Assembly: GCF_022808175.1 (NCBI RefSeq)
Contig: NZ_JALGBX010000002.1
Location: 505,782 to 569,781, forward strand
Source: Streptomyces sp. AP-93
Lineage (GTDB): Bacteria > Actinomycetota > Actinomycetes > Streptomycetales > Streptomycetaceae
DNA: 64,000 nucleotides
Direction of reading: 5' to 3'
How positions within the stretch are numbered: the stretch's first letter is position 1; each line of letters starts with the position of its first letter. The notes under the pieces were generated by a model. That model made no database searches. It was not told where the DNA came from and saw nothing but the letters and a program-made list of their open reading frames with translations. Shown piece by piece: positions 54,983 to 62,643 of this stretch. Position numbers and translations under genes: made by a program.

Positions 54983-56611
54983 GTGAGCACCGAGAACGAG
55001 GGCACCGCGGCCCCGACGCCCCCCGCGGCTCCGCCCGTACCCCCGGTGGCCGCGCCCGTCGACGCCGCGCCGGTCGCGCCCGCCGCACCGGCGCCCGTGG
55101 AGCCGGTGACGCAGCAGTTGCCGCCGACGCCCGCGCCCGGCACCGAGCCGACCCAGCAGCTCCCCCAGCCCCCGGCAGCGCAAACCACGGCAGCGCAGAC
55201 CCCGGCACATCAGACCCCGGTGACCCAGGTTGCCGCGGCCGTCCAGCCTCCGGCCCCGGCGCCAGCCCCGGCCCCAGCTCCCGTGTACGCCGAGAGCCCG
55301 GTCCCGCCGGTCACCCCGGCGTACGCCGATGCTCCCGCTCCCACCCATGCCCCCGCTCCCGCGCCGCAGGCGATGGGCGCCGAGGGCTGGCCTCCCCCGC
55401 CGCCCGCGGCCCCCGCGTACGGGGCCGGTGACGGCCAGGGCGGTGGCGGCTGGGGCGTGCCCCTGGCCACCGACGGCGCACCGCAGCCCAAGCGGAAGGG
55501 CAAGGGCGGCATGATCGCCGGCGTCCTCGCGGCGGCGCTCCTCGCGGGAGCCGTCGGCGGCGGCGTCGGCTACTGGGCCGCCGACCGCAGTGGCGACGGC
55601 TCCGGCTCCACCACGGTCAGCGCCGGCAACACGCCCAAGGACCTCAAGCGCGATCCGGGCTCCGTCGCGGGCCTGGCCGCCGGCGCGCTCCCCAGCGTCG
55701 TCACCATCGAGGCCTCGGCCGGCGACGGCGAGGGCGGCACCGGCACCGGCTTCGTCTACGACCAGCAGGGCCACATCCTCACGAACAACCACGTGGTCGC
55801 CTCCGCGGCCAACGGCGGCAAGCTCAGCGCGACGTTCTCCGACGGCAAGAGGTACGAGGCTGAGGTCGTCGGCCGGGCCCAGGGGTACGACGTCGCCGTC
55901 ATCAAGCTGAAGAACCCGCCGTCCGGGCTCAAGCCGCTGCCCCTCGGCGACTCGGACAAGGTCGCCGTCGGCGACTCGACCATCGCGATCGGCGCTCCGT
56001 TCGGCCTGTCCAACACCGTCACCACCGGCATCGTCAGCGCCAAGAACCGGCCGGTCGCCTCGGGTGACGGCTCCAGCGGCAAGAACTCGTACATGAGCGC
56101 CCTGCAGACGGACGCCTCGATCAACCCGGGCAACTCCGGTGGTCCGCTGCTCGACAGCCGCGGCGCGGTCATCGGGATCAACTCCGCGATCCAGTCGGCA
56201 GGCAGCGGCGGCTTCGGCGGTGGCCAGGCCGGCTCCATCGGCCTCGGTTTCGCCATTCCGGTCAACCAGGCGAAGAACGTCGCCGAATCGCTCATCAAGA
56301 CGGGCAAGCCGGTCTACCCGGTGATCTCGGTCTCCGTGGACCTCGCGGCCAAGACCGACGGCGCGAAGATCTCCGAGACGGGCGCCTCGGCCAACGAGCT
56401 GGTCGACCCGAACGGTCCGGCGGGCAAGGCGGGGCTGAAGCCCGGCGACATCATCACCGAGCTCGGCGGCAAGCCGATCGACAGCGGCCCGACCCTGATC
56501 AGCGAGATCTGGACGTACAAGCCGGGTGACACGGTGAAGATGACCTACCTGCGCGGCGGCAAGCCGAACACGGTGGACATCACGCTCGGCTCGCGGGTCG
56601 GCGACAAGTAG
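54983..56611 (+). CDS. HtrA/DegP-type serine protease with PDZ domain
   Basis: The 542-residue protein has a Pro/Ala-rich cytoplasmic N-terminus (~1-165), one membrane helix (~175-200), a trypsin-like domain with catalytic His in LTNNHVV, Asp in GYDVAVIKL and Ser in NPGNSGGPL, and a C-terminal PDZ domain (~435-535). The protease domain therefore faces outside and would handle misfolded exported proteins. The GTG at 54983 follows GAGGAGAG. Actinobacterial genomes carry several such paralogues, so no symbol is given. Confidence 0.95.
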   Translation: MSTENEGTAAPTPPAAPPVPPVAAPVDAAPVAPAAPAPVEPVTQQLPPTPAPGTEPTQQLPQPPAAQTTAAQTPAHQTPVTQVAAAVQPPAPAPAPAPAPVYAESPVPPVTPAYADAPAPTHAPAPAPQAMGAEGWPPPPPAAPAYGAGDGQGGGGWGVPLATDGAPQPKRKGKGGMIAGVLAAALLAGAVGGGVGYWAADRSGDGSGSTTVSAGNTPKDLKRDPGSVAGLAAGALPSVVTIEASAGDGEGGTGTGFVYDQQGHILTNNHVVASAANGGKLSATFSDGKRYEAEVVGRAQGYDVAVIKLKNPPSGLKPLPLGDSDKVAVGDSTIAIGAPFGLSNTVTTGIVSAKNRPVASGDGSSGKNSYMSALQTDASINPGNSGGPLLDSRGAVIGINSAIQSAGSGGFGGGQAGSIGLGFAIPVNQAKNVAESLIKTGKPVYPVISVSVDLAAKTDGAKISETGASANELVDPNGPAGKAGLKPGDIITELGGKPIDSGPTLISEIWTYKPGDTVKMTYLRGGKPNTVDITLGSRVGDK

Positions 56612-56655
56612 AGGCCGGCCGCCTGCGGGCGGGCAGGGCCAACTGGCTTGAAGGT

Positions 56656-56691
56656 GAGGGGTCGTAGGCGCGATTGTGCCTGCGGCCCCTC
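56656..56691 (+). terminator. Terminator of the HtrA-type gene
   Basis: A 14-bp stem (56656-56669 with 56678-56691) contains two G-U pairs when read as plus-strand RNA, which supports termination in that direction. Confidence 0.75.
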
Positions 56692-56715
56692 CCAACGTCC
56701 GCTTATGCTTCGACC

Positions 56716-57621
56716 GTGTTCGATTCGCGGCACATACGGACCTTCCACGAGGTGGTCGCCTCGGGGTCCTACTCGGCCGCCGCCCGGGTCCTCGGGTACA
56801 CCCAGCCCGCGATCACCCAGCAGATGAAGGCGCTCGAGCGCGCCGTCGGCACCCCGCTGTTCACCCGCGTGGGACGCCGCATGCAGCTCACCGAGGCCGG
56901 GGAGTCGATGGCCCGGCACGCCGAGGCCATCCTCGGCAGTCTCTCCGCCGCCGAGGCCCAGTTGAAGGCCTACGCCCGGCTGCGGACCGGCCGCGTCCGG
57001 CTCTGCGGCTTCCCCAGCGCCAACGTCACCCTGGTCCCGGAAGCCCTGAGCAGCCTGGCCAAGGAGCACCCGGGCATCCAGGTCGAGCTGCTGGAGGGGG
57101 AGCCCCCGGACTCCTTGCGCAGGCTGGAGCGGGGCGAGTGCGACATCACCCTGGCCTTCACCTATCCCGGCCTGCACGAGGAGGTCCCGGAGGAGGTCGC
57201 CGAGGTCAGGCTCATGGAGGACCAGCTGACGGTGCTGCTTCCGACCGGGCACCAGCTGGCCCGGCGGCGGGCCGTGCACCTCGCGGACCTCTCCGAAGAG
57301 CGGTGGATCGCCGGCTGCCCGCGCTGCCGGGCGAACCTGCTGCACGAATGCGCGGAGCTCGGCTTCGTGCCCGACATCCGGTTCGCCACGGACGACAACC
57401 TGGTGGTCCAGAGCCTGGTCGCGCAGGGCCTGGGCGTGGCCATGATGCCCGCCCTGGTGCTGCCCTCGCTCTCGCTGAGCAAGGTGTGCGGGCGGGCCCT
57501 CCTGCCGGCCGCGCGTCGTCACATCGCCGCGCACGTGTACCGCGATCATCTGCGGGTCCCGGCGACGGCGGCGGTGCTGGAGGCCCTGAGGCAGGCGGCC
57601 TCGAACCGCGTCGGCTGCTGA
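56716..57621 (+). CDS. LysR-family transcriptional regulator
   Basis: The 301-residue regulator has an N-terminal winged helix-turn-helix (FHEVVASGSYSAAARVLGYTQPAITQQMKALERAVG) and a two-lobe effector-binding domain. The GTG at 56716 is preceded by TATGCT six bases upstream and no ribosome site, so it is probably leaderless. The next two genes, on the same strand after 108 bases, encode a cysteine-dioxygenase-like cupin and a YeiH-type exporter. This points to a sulfur-metabolite effector, in the way CysB-type regulators work. Confidence 0.92.
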   Translation: MFDSRHIRTFHEVVASGSYSAAARVLGYTQPAITQQMKALERAVGTPLFTRVGRRMQLTEAGESMARHAEAILGSLSAAEAQLKAYARLRTGRVRLCGFPSANVTLVPEALSSLAKEHPGIQVELLEGEPPDSLRRLERGECDITLAFTYPGLHEEVPEEVAEVRLMEDQLTVLLPTGHQLARRRAVHLADLSEERWIAGCPRCRANLLHECAELGFVPDIRFATDDNLVVQSLVAQGLGVAMMPALVLPSLSLSKVCGRALLPAARRHIAAHVYRDHLRVPATAAVLEALRQAASNRVGC

Positions 57622-57729
57622 ACCGGACCGCCGAACGTCCCGGCTCCGCCCCAACCCATAAGCCGGGCTTGGGATTTCAGCTCACAACTGTCGTTGGACG
57701 TGATGGGTGGGCTCCTCGACGCTGCCCCT

Positions 57730-58284
57730 ATGACCACCACCACGCCGGCCCGCACGACCGCGAGGACGGCCGCCCTCGTCAGTGAGATCCGTACGGTCGT
57801 GGACCGGGGACTGGCCCCCGACCTGACCGCCTACCTGGTCGGCGAACGCCTCGCCCCGCACCTGGGGACGCCCGGTCTGCTCACCGCCGGGCAGCGCGAG
57901 GGTCACCCCGACCGCTACCGGCAGCACGTCCTGCACGCGGAGCCGGACGGAAGCTTCTCCGTGGTGGCCCTGGTGTGGCTGCCGGGCCAGGAGACCGCCA
58001 TCCACGACCACGTCTCGTGGTGCGTGGCCGGTGTGCACGAGGGGGAGGAGAGCGAGCTCCGCTACCGCCTCGCCCCCGCCACGGCCACCACCGGCGCCCG
58101 GCTGGTGGCGACCGAGCACGTGGTCAACGGCCCCGGTGAGGTCTGCGGATTCGCCCCGCCCGGCGACATCCACAAGGTCCGCAACTCCTGTCGCACGAAG
58201 GCGATATCCCTGCACGTCTACGGCGCCGACGTCGTACGCCTGGGCAGCAGTGTCCGCCGCGTCTACACGCTCCCGACCGACTGA
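57730..58284 (+). CDS. Cysteine dioxygenase-family cupin
   Basis: The 184-residue cupin resembles type I cysteine dioxygenase, which oxidises cysteine to cysteine sulfinate with Fe(II) and O2. The metal His residues sit in AIHDHVSWCVAGV and GDIHKVRN; the Cys in the first motif is at the place used for the Tyr crosslink in mammalian enzymes. The ATG at 57730 fits the domain; an ATG at 57694 is possible. Its TGA overlaps the exporter ATG (TGATG). Oxidation of excess cysteine followed by sulfite/sulfate export is the pathway suggested. Confidence 0.88.
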   Translation: MTTTTPARTTARTAALVSEIRTVVDRGLAPDLTAYLVGERLAPHLGTPGLLTAGQREGHPDRYRQHVLHAEPDGSFSVVALVWLPGQETAIHDHVSWCVAGVHEGEESELRYRLAPATATTGARLVATEHVVNGPGEVCGFAPPGDIHKVRNSCRTKAISLHVYGADVVRLGSSVRRVYTLPTD

Positions 58285-59342
58285 TGGCCCTGCTGAACCG
58301 CCCGGTGCGCGGGGCGGGATCACCGGATCCGGGCGATGTTTCACGTGAAACATCGTCATCATGGCCCGGGTTGGGCCTCGCGGCGGCCGGAGTCCTGGCG
58401 GCCTGGTCGGTGCACCGGCTGGCGCCCTGGGCGCCGATGCTGACGGTGTCGGTGGTGCTCGGCATCGCCGCGGCCCACCTCCCCCGTCTACGGGGCTTCG
58501 TACGGGGCCCCGCGCGCCCTGGCCTGTCCCTGGCAGGGCGGCGCCTGATGCGGATCGGTATCGTCCTGCTGGGCCTGGCACTGGGGCTGGACGAGGTGCT
58601 CCGGCTGGGCTGGGCCACCGTGGCGATGGTGGGCGCGGTGGTGGCGGCGACCTTCCTCGGTACCCTCTGGCTCGGCCGGCGGCTCGGACTCCCCGGGGAC
58701 CAGCCGTTGCTGATCGCCACCGGGTACTCGATCTGCGGAGCCTCGGCCATCGGAGCCGTCAGCCAGGTATCGGGCAGCGACGAGGAGGACGTGGCCTCCT
58801 CGGTGGCCCTGGTCACCCTGTGCGGAACCCTCGCCATCGCCGTCCTCCCGCTCCTCCAGTCTCCACTCGGACTCTCCGACCCGGATTTCGGCCGCTGGGT
58901 GGGCGCGAGCGTCCACGACGTCGGCCAGGTAGTGGCGACCGCCCAGACGGCCGGGCCCGGAGCCCTCGGCGAAGCGGTGCTGGTCAAGCTGATGCGCGTG
59001 GCGATGCTGGCCCCGCTGGTCGCCGTGGTGGCCTTCTCCGTACGGGCCCACAGGCGCGGAATACGCACCTCATCGGGCCGCAGGCCGGCCCCCGTGCCGC
59101 TGTTCGTGGCCGGGTTCCTCGCGGCAGCCGCGCTGCGCGCCACCGGGCTACTGCCCGGCGTAGCGCTGGAGTGGGCGCACACGGCCCAGGAACTGCTGCT
59201 GGCCGCCGCCCTGTTCGGCCTGGGCAGCGCGGTCCACCTGCCCACCCTGTCCCGTACCGGCGGCCGGGCCGCTCTCCTGGGCCTCGCGGCCTGGGTGGTG
59301 GTGGCCGGAGCCTCGTACGCGGGTGTCCTCCTCACCACCTAA
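58284..59342 (+). CDS. YeiH-family putative sulfate/sulfite exporter
   Basis: The 352-residue membrane protein has about ten helices and the family signatures ATGYSICGASAIGAVS and GASVHDVGQVVATA. YeiH-type proteins are proposed to export sulfate or sulfite, for example with taurine or cysteine degradation. The ATG overlaps the upstream stop by one base, so it is translated with the cysteine-dioxygenase-like gene. Residues 18-23 (DVSRET) in the cytoplasmic N-terminus are encoded by a parS site. Confidence 0.93.
   Translation: MALLNRPVRGAGSPDPGDVSRETSSSWPGLGLAAAGVLAAWSVHRLAPWAPMLTVSVVLGIAAAHLPRLRGFVRGPARPGLSLAGRRLMRIGIVLLGLALGLDEVLRLGWATVAMVGAVVAATFLGTLWLGRRLGLPGDQPLLIATGYSICGASAIGAVSQVSGSDEEDVASSVALVTLCGTLAIAVLPLLQSPLGLSDPDFGRWVGASVHDVGQVVATAQTAGPGALGEAVLVKLMRVAMLAPLVAVVAFSVRAHRRGIRTSSGRRPAPVPLFVAGFLAAAALRATGLLPGVALEWAHTAQELLLAAALFGLGSAVHLPTLSRTGGRAALLGLAAWVVVAGASYAGVLLTT
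58338..58351. other. parS: parS site inside the exporter coding sequence
   Basis: A perfect GTTTCACGTGAAAC that contributes Asp-Val-Ser-Arg-Glu-Thr before the first membrane helix. Confidence 0.95.
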
Positions 59343-59476
59343 CCGGAGTTGGCCATTTCCTGGCCGGAACCGACCGAACGTTCCGACTGGTGCCTGACAT
59401 CTCGTTCCCGGCGTGCCACTCTGCCCCCGATCCGCACCGACAACTCTTCATCCGGGCACGGCAGAAGGAGTCATGC

Positions 59477-60436
59477 GTGAATCGCCATCGGACAGCCATA
59501 TCGGTCTTGCTCGCGACGGGGGCCCTGCTCGCGGGTGCGTTGACGGCGGCCTCCCCCTCGGCCGCCGCGCAGCGCCCCGCGCCGGGCTCCTGGTCGGCCG
59601 AGCGGATGCGGGCCGCCACCCCGCTGGACATCACGGCCACCCCGGGCATTGCCGCCCCGGGCGCGGCCGCCCGTACGGCGCCCACCACCGCGGAGCGCCC
59701 CACGACCATCGCCCCGACCCCGGCGAGCGACTCCGCCACGGCCCTCCCCGCGGCCTTCCCCCAGCCGGGCGGAGCCTGGACGTCCGGTGGCGCGGTGGTC
59801 AAAACCTCGGGCCGGGTCTTCTTCACCTTCAACGGGAAGAGCGCCTCCTGCTCGGGCGACTCGATCACCAGCGCCAACGGCAGCACGGTGATCACCGCCG
59901 GCCACTGCGTGAAGTACCAGGGCGCCTGGCACACCGACTGGATCTTCGTCCCGGGGTACGACAACGGGAACGCGCCCTACGGGCAGTGGAGGGCCACCAA
60001 GACCTTCGCGACCGACCAGTGGGTGGCGAGCGAGGACATGAACATGGACGTCGGCCTGGCGGTCGTCGCACCGCTGAACGGACGGACGCTCAGCCAGACC
60101 GTCGGAGCCCAGGGCATCGTCTTCAACGGCGGCTACAACAAGAAGATGTACGCCTTCGGCTTCCCGGCGGCGGCCCCGTACGACGGCACCAAACTCGTGT
60201 ACTGCAGCGGCAACAGCGGCAAGGACTTCCTGCTGACCAAGGACCACAGCCTGCCGTGCAACATGACCGGCGGCTCCAGCGGCGGCCCTTGGTTCCAGGA
60301 CTTCAACGAGGCGACCGGCCTGGGCACCCAGGTCTCCGTGAACAGCTTCGGCTACACGTTCCTCCCGAACCGCATGTTCGGCCCGTACTTCGGCAACGAG
60401 GCGAAGGCGGCCTACGACAAGGCCCAGACCGCCTGA
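59477..60436 (+). CDS. Secreted trypsin-like (S1) serine protease
   Basis: The 319-residue protein has a Sec signal peptide (residues ~1-33, ending SAAAQ), a Thr/Pro/Ala-rich propeptide (~35-100) and a chymotrypsin-fold domain. That domain carries catalytic His in TAGHCV, Asp in MNMDVGLAVV and Ser in GGSSGGPW; two Cys pairs are possible. The GTG at 59477 follows GAAGGAG. It is likely secreted into the medium. It is the last chromosomal gene before tRNA-Ser. Confidence 0.93.
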   Translation: MNRHRTAISVLLATGALLAGALTAASPSAAAQRPAPGSWSAERMRAATPLDITATPGIAAPGAAARTAPTTAERPTTIAPTPASDSATALPAAFPQPGGAWTSGGAVVKTSGRVFFTFNGKSASCSGDSITSANGSTVITAGHCVKYQGAWHTDWIFVPGYDNGNAPYGQWRATKTFATDQWVASEDMNMDVGLAVVAPLNGRTLSQTVGAQGIVFNGGYNKKMYAFGFPAAAPYDGTKLVYCSGNSGKDFLLTKDHSLPCNMTGGSSGGPWFQDFNEATGLGTQVSVNSFGYTFLPNRMFGPYFGNEAKAAYDKAQTA

Positions 60437-60493
60437 CCCTCCGAGAATCCCCAGCGCCGCCCACCCCCACCGCCCGGTACTCTGTACCCGCCA

Positions 60494-60583
60494 GGTGGGT
60501 TGCCCGAGCGGCCTAAGGGAACGGTCTTGAAAACCGTCGTGGCAGCGATGTCACCGTGGGTTCAAATCCCACACCCACCGCCA
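60494..60583 (+). tRNA. tRNA-Ser (anticodon UGA), CCA encoded
   Basis: The acceptor stem GGTGGGT (60494-60500) pairs with ACCCACC (60573-60579), followed by discriminator G and CCA. The anticodon arm ACGGT-CTTGAAA-ACCGT gives TGA at 60528-60530. A long variable arm typical of tRNA-Ser and the T arm GTGGG-TTCAAAT-CCCAC are present. The length is 90 bases. It is the apparent integration target of the element to its right. Confidence 0.97.
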
Positions 60584-60603
60584 GGTCAGAGAAGTAGCAG
60601 GTC

Positions 60604-60638
60604 AGAGGGCGGGCACCCGATTCGGGTGCCCGCCCTCT
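60604..60638. terminator. Strong bidirectional terminator after tRNA-Ser
   Basis: A perfect 17-bp stem (60604-60620 with 60622-60638) lies 21 bases after the tRNA and 84 bases from the integrase stop. It can serve both transcripts. Confidence 0.88.
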
Positions 60639-60722
60639 CTGCTCACCCTGTCTCACCTTGGATCGCCCGTATCCCGCTGTTGACCAGCACGTATGGGCCA
60701 TGTGTGGGCCAGATCCGGGGGC

Positions 60723-62108
60723 TTACCCGCCGCTGAGACCCTTCTCGATGAGCTCGTTCGCTCGGGACTGCTGACCCTTCAGGATCTTGGCGTAGAAGCG
60801 GAAGAGCACCGTGAGGCTGTGCCCGGCTCGTTGCGCGACCTCCATCGGGTCCACGCCGGAGTTGATCCACAGGGACACCCCCGCGTGCCGGAGCGAGTAC
60901 GGCACGTCTGCGAGTGGCGTCTTGGCCTCTTCCGCCGGCAGGGCCTTGTGTCGCGCCGCATCCCAGAGGTTGCAGTACTCCGTCGAGCGGACCCGTCCCC
61001 CCTGCGCGGCCCGGAAGAGGCGACCGTCGTCGGCGACCCCGTACTTCTCCTTGTGGTCCCGGAGCATCGTGGTCAGGACGGGCGGGATGGGTACGGACCT
61101 TGTTGCTGTTCGGGCCCGCCGCTTCAGTCCGCGCTGCTCGAACGACTGCCCGTCGTCGGTCCACCCCGAGCCGACCTCGGGACGGCTTCCCGCGAGGACC
61201 AGCTCTCCCCACCCGGTTGCGGGCAAGGTGCAGTCAGAGGCGCGCAGGGCAGCGATCTCCGAAGGGCGCATGGCCGCGTAGTACAGGCAGCCGAAGAAGG
61301 CGGCCATGTGCTCCCCCCGGCCGCCGGACTGCCTTACGGCGTCGATCAGAGCCGCGGCCTGATCGGGGTTGGGTACGTACCGGAAATCGACCTCGTCGTC
61401 CTTGTCGGGCGCGGTCCAGTCGAGACGGCCGAGGGGGTTCGCGGGGAGGGTGCCGCGCTCCACGGCGTAGCGCAGAGCGTTGCTCATGACCATGCGCTTC
61501 CGGTTCACCGTGTTGTCCGCAGCGGGCTTTCCGTTGAGCTTCTTGGACAGGGCATCAAGGGCCCCACGTAGGCGGTCGGACCGCGCAACCTCGGTCATCT
61601 TGACCGTGCTCGATGCGACCCAGGCGAGGGCGGCTGCGATGTCCTCCGGCGGCGTCTCGACCTCGTGCCGCAGACGAAGAGGTCCGTCGTCTGCCTGTAC
61701 TGCGCGGAACGCCCACCCGTACAGAGCCTTCCGCAAGACGGCGGAGTCGGGAGCGCCGCGTGAGCTGGAAACGAACGCCGGCGTCACGGTGGCGAACGTC
61801 TCGGCGATGCTCGCGCGGTGCTTGGCTGCGGCCTTCGGCCACTTCATCAGCACGTAGGCCGTGGCGTGCTCGTACCACGTAGGCGTACTCAGGGCTTCGA
61901 ACTCCGAGGCCGGCAGACCGGTCTGCTCGTCGAACTGTTCCCGGTTCCGCAGCGCGGCGAGCAGTTCGGAACGGCGACCGTCAGCCTGCACCTTGAGCTT
62001 GAAGCTTCGGGAGTGCGGCCGCTCCCCTGCTCGCCACCGAAGCTCGAACGGCTTGGGGCGCCCCTTCCGCTCCCGGATGGACCAGATGTCAACGTCGTAC
62101 GTCAGCAT
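60723..62108 (-). CDS. Tyrosine site-specific integrase
   Basis: The 461-residue recombinase catalyses integration and, with Xis, excision. The N-terminal arm- and core-binding domains are followed by the catalytic domain: Arg in YYAAMRPSEIAALR, box II as YSLRHAGVSLWINSGVDPMEVAQRAGHS (first His position occupied by Tyr, as other residues are in related Streptomyces integrases), and nucleophile Tyr in FRFYAKIL. The ATG at 62108 has GGAGAGA upstream, but that sequence can pair in a hairpin. It points toward the tRNA. Confidence 0.95.
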   Translation of the reverse strand: MLTYDVDIWSIRERKGRPKPFELRWRAGERPHSRSFKLKVQADGRRSELLAALRNREQFDEQTGLPASEFEALSTPTWYEHATAYVLMKWPKAAAKHRASIAETFATVTPAFVSSSRGAPDSAVLRKALYGWAFRAVQADDGPLRLRHEVETPPEDIAAALAWVASSTVKMTEVARSDRLRGALDALSKKLNGKPAADNTVNRKRMVMSNALRYAVERGTLPANPLGRLDWTAPDKDDEVDFRYVPNPDQAAALIDAVRQSGGRGEHMAAFFGCLYYAAMRPSEIAALRASDCTLPATGWGELVLAGSRPEVGSGWTDDGQSFEQRGLKRRARTATRSVPIPPVLTTMLRDHKEKYGVADDGRLFRAAQGGRVRSTEYCNLWDAARHKALPAEEAKTPLADVPYSLRHAGVSLWINSGVDPMEVAQRAGHSLTVLFRFYAKILKGQQSRANELIEKGLSGG

Positions 62109-62110
62109 TT

Positions 62111-62155
62111 TCTCTCCAACTGGAGAGAGGGCCCACCGAAGGGTGGGCCCTCTCT
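62111..62155 (-). promoter_or_regulatory. Overlapping hairpins in the xis-int gap
   Basis: On the transcript, a 14-bp terminator-like hairpin (62155-62142 with 62137-62124, loop of 4) shares bases 62124-62128 with a second 8-bp hairpin (62128-62121 with 62118-62111) whose arm includes the GGAGAGA ribosome site of the integrase gene. The two structures cannot both form in full. Confidence 0.6.
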
Positions 62156-62169
62156 CTGGACGGGGCAGG

Positions 62170-62358
62170 TCAGGCGGCGACTTCCTCGCACTCGGACAGC
62201 CAGGCGTCCAGATCCGCGCGGCGAACGCGGAGCTGGCCGTTGGGCAGCTTGATGAGCCGCGGGCCTTGTCCCCGTGCGCGCATCCGGTAGAACGCGGCTC
62301 GGCTCATGCCGATCTCTGCCAGTACTTCGAGGAGCTTGAGCATCTGTGGGCGGGCCAT
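62170..62358 (-). CDS. Excisionase / AlpA-like helix-turn-helix protein
   Basis: The 62-residue protein is a single winged helix-turn-helix of the MerR/AlpA excisionase type: LLEVLAEIGMSRAAFYRMRARGQGPRLIKLPNGQLRVRRADLDAWL. It would bind arm sites and direct excision. The ATG at 62358 follows a purine-rich GGAGAGA. It is separated from int by a 61-bp gap with hairpins. Confidence 0.92.
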   Translation of the reverse strand: MARPQMLKLLEVLAEIGMSRAAFYRMRARGQGPRLIKLPNGQLRVRRADLDAWLSECEEVAA

Positions 62359-62410
62359 GGACGTCTCTCCTTCGAGACCACGGGAGGGCTTCCCTCCCTC
62401 TTGGGAAGTC

Positions 62411-62643
62411 CGCTACATCCGCTACGCCGCTACATCGCAGGTCAGCGGGGGTGCGGGTGTAGCGGAGGGGTTCGATGTAGCGGCTACATCCCGCTTCACG
62501 GCTTCTCGGGCCGGGCCCAGGGTGCGCCGGGACCGGCCTGCCGAGGGGCTCGTGGGGGCAGGGGTGTAGCCGCTACATCTGGGGTTGCCGCTACGCGAGC
62601 ACCGGCTGTGAGCTGGTCTGTAGCGGCGTAGCGGATGTAGCGG
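62411..62643. repeat. Iteron-like cluster of GTAGCGG / CCGCTAC repeats
   Basis: Core CGCTAC occurs at 62411, 62420, 62428, 62571 and 62589, and the reverse GTAGCGG at 62459, 62477, 62620, 62628 and 62637. Hybrid inverted pairs occur at 62477-62487 and 62566-62576. Spacings of 8-9 bp recur. The cluster spans the xis upstream region and the last codons of the DUF3631 gene, and fits a replication or transfer origin bound by an element-encoded protein. Confidence 0.8.
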
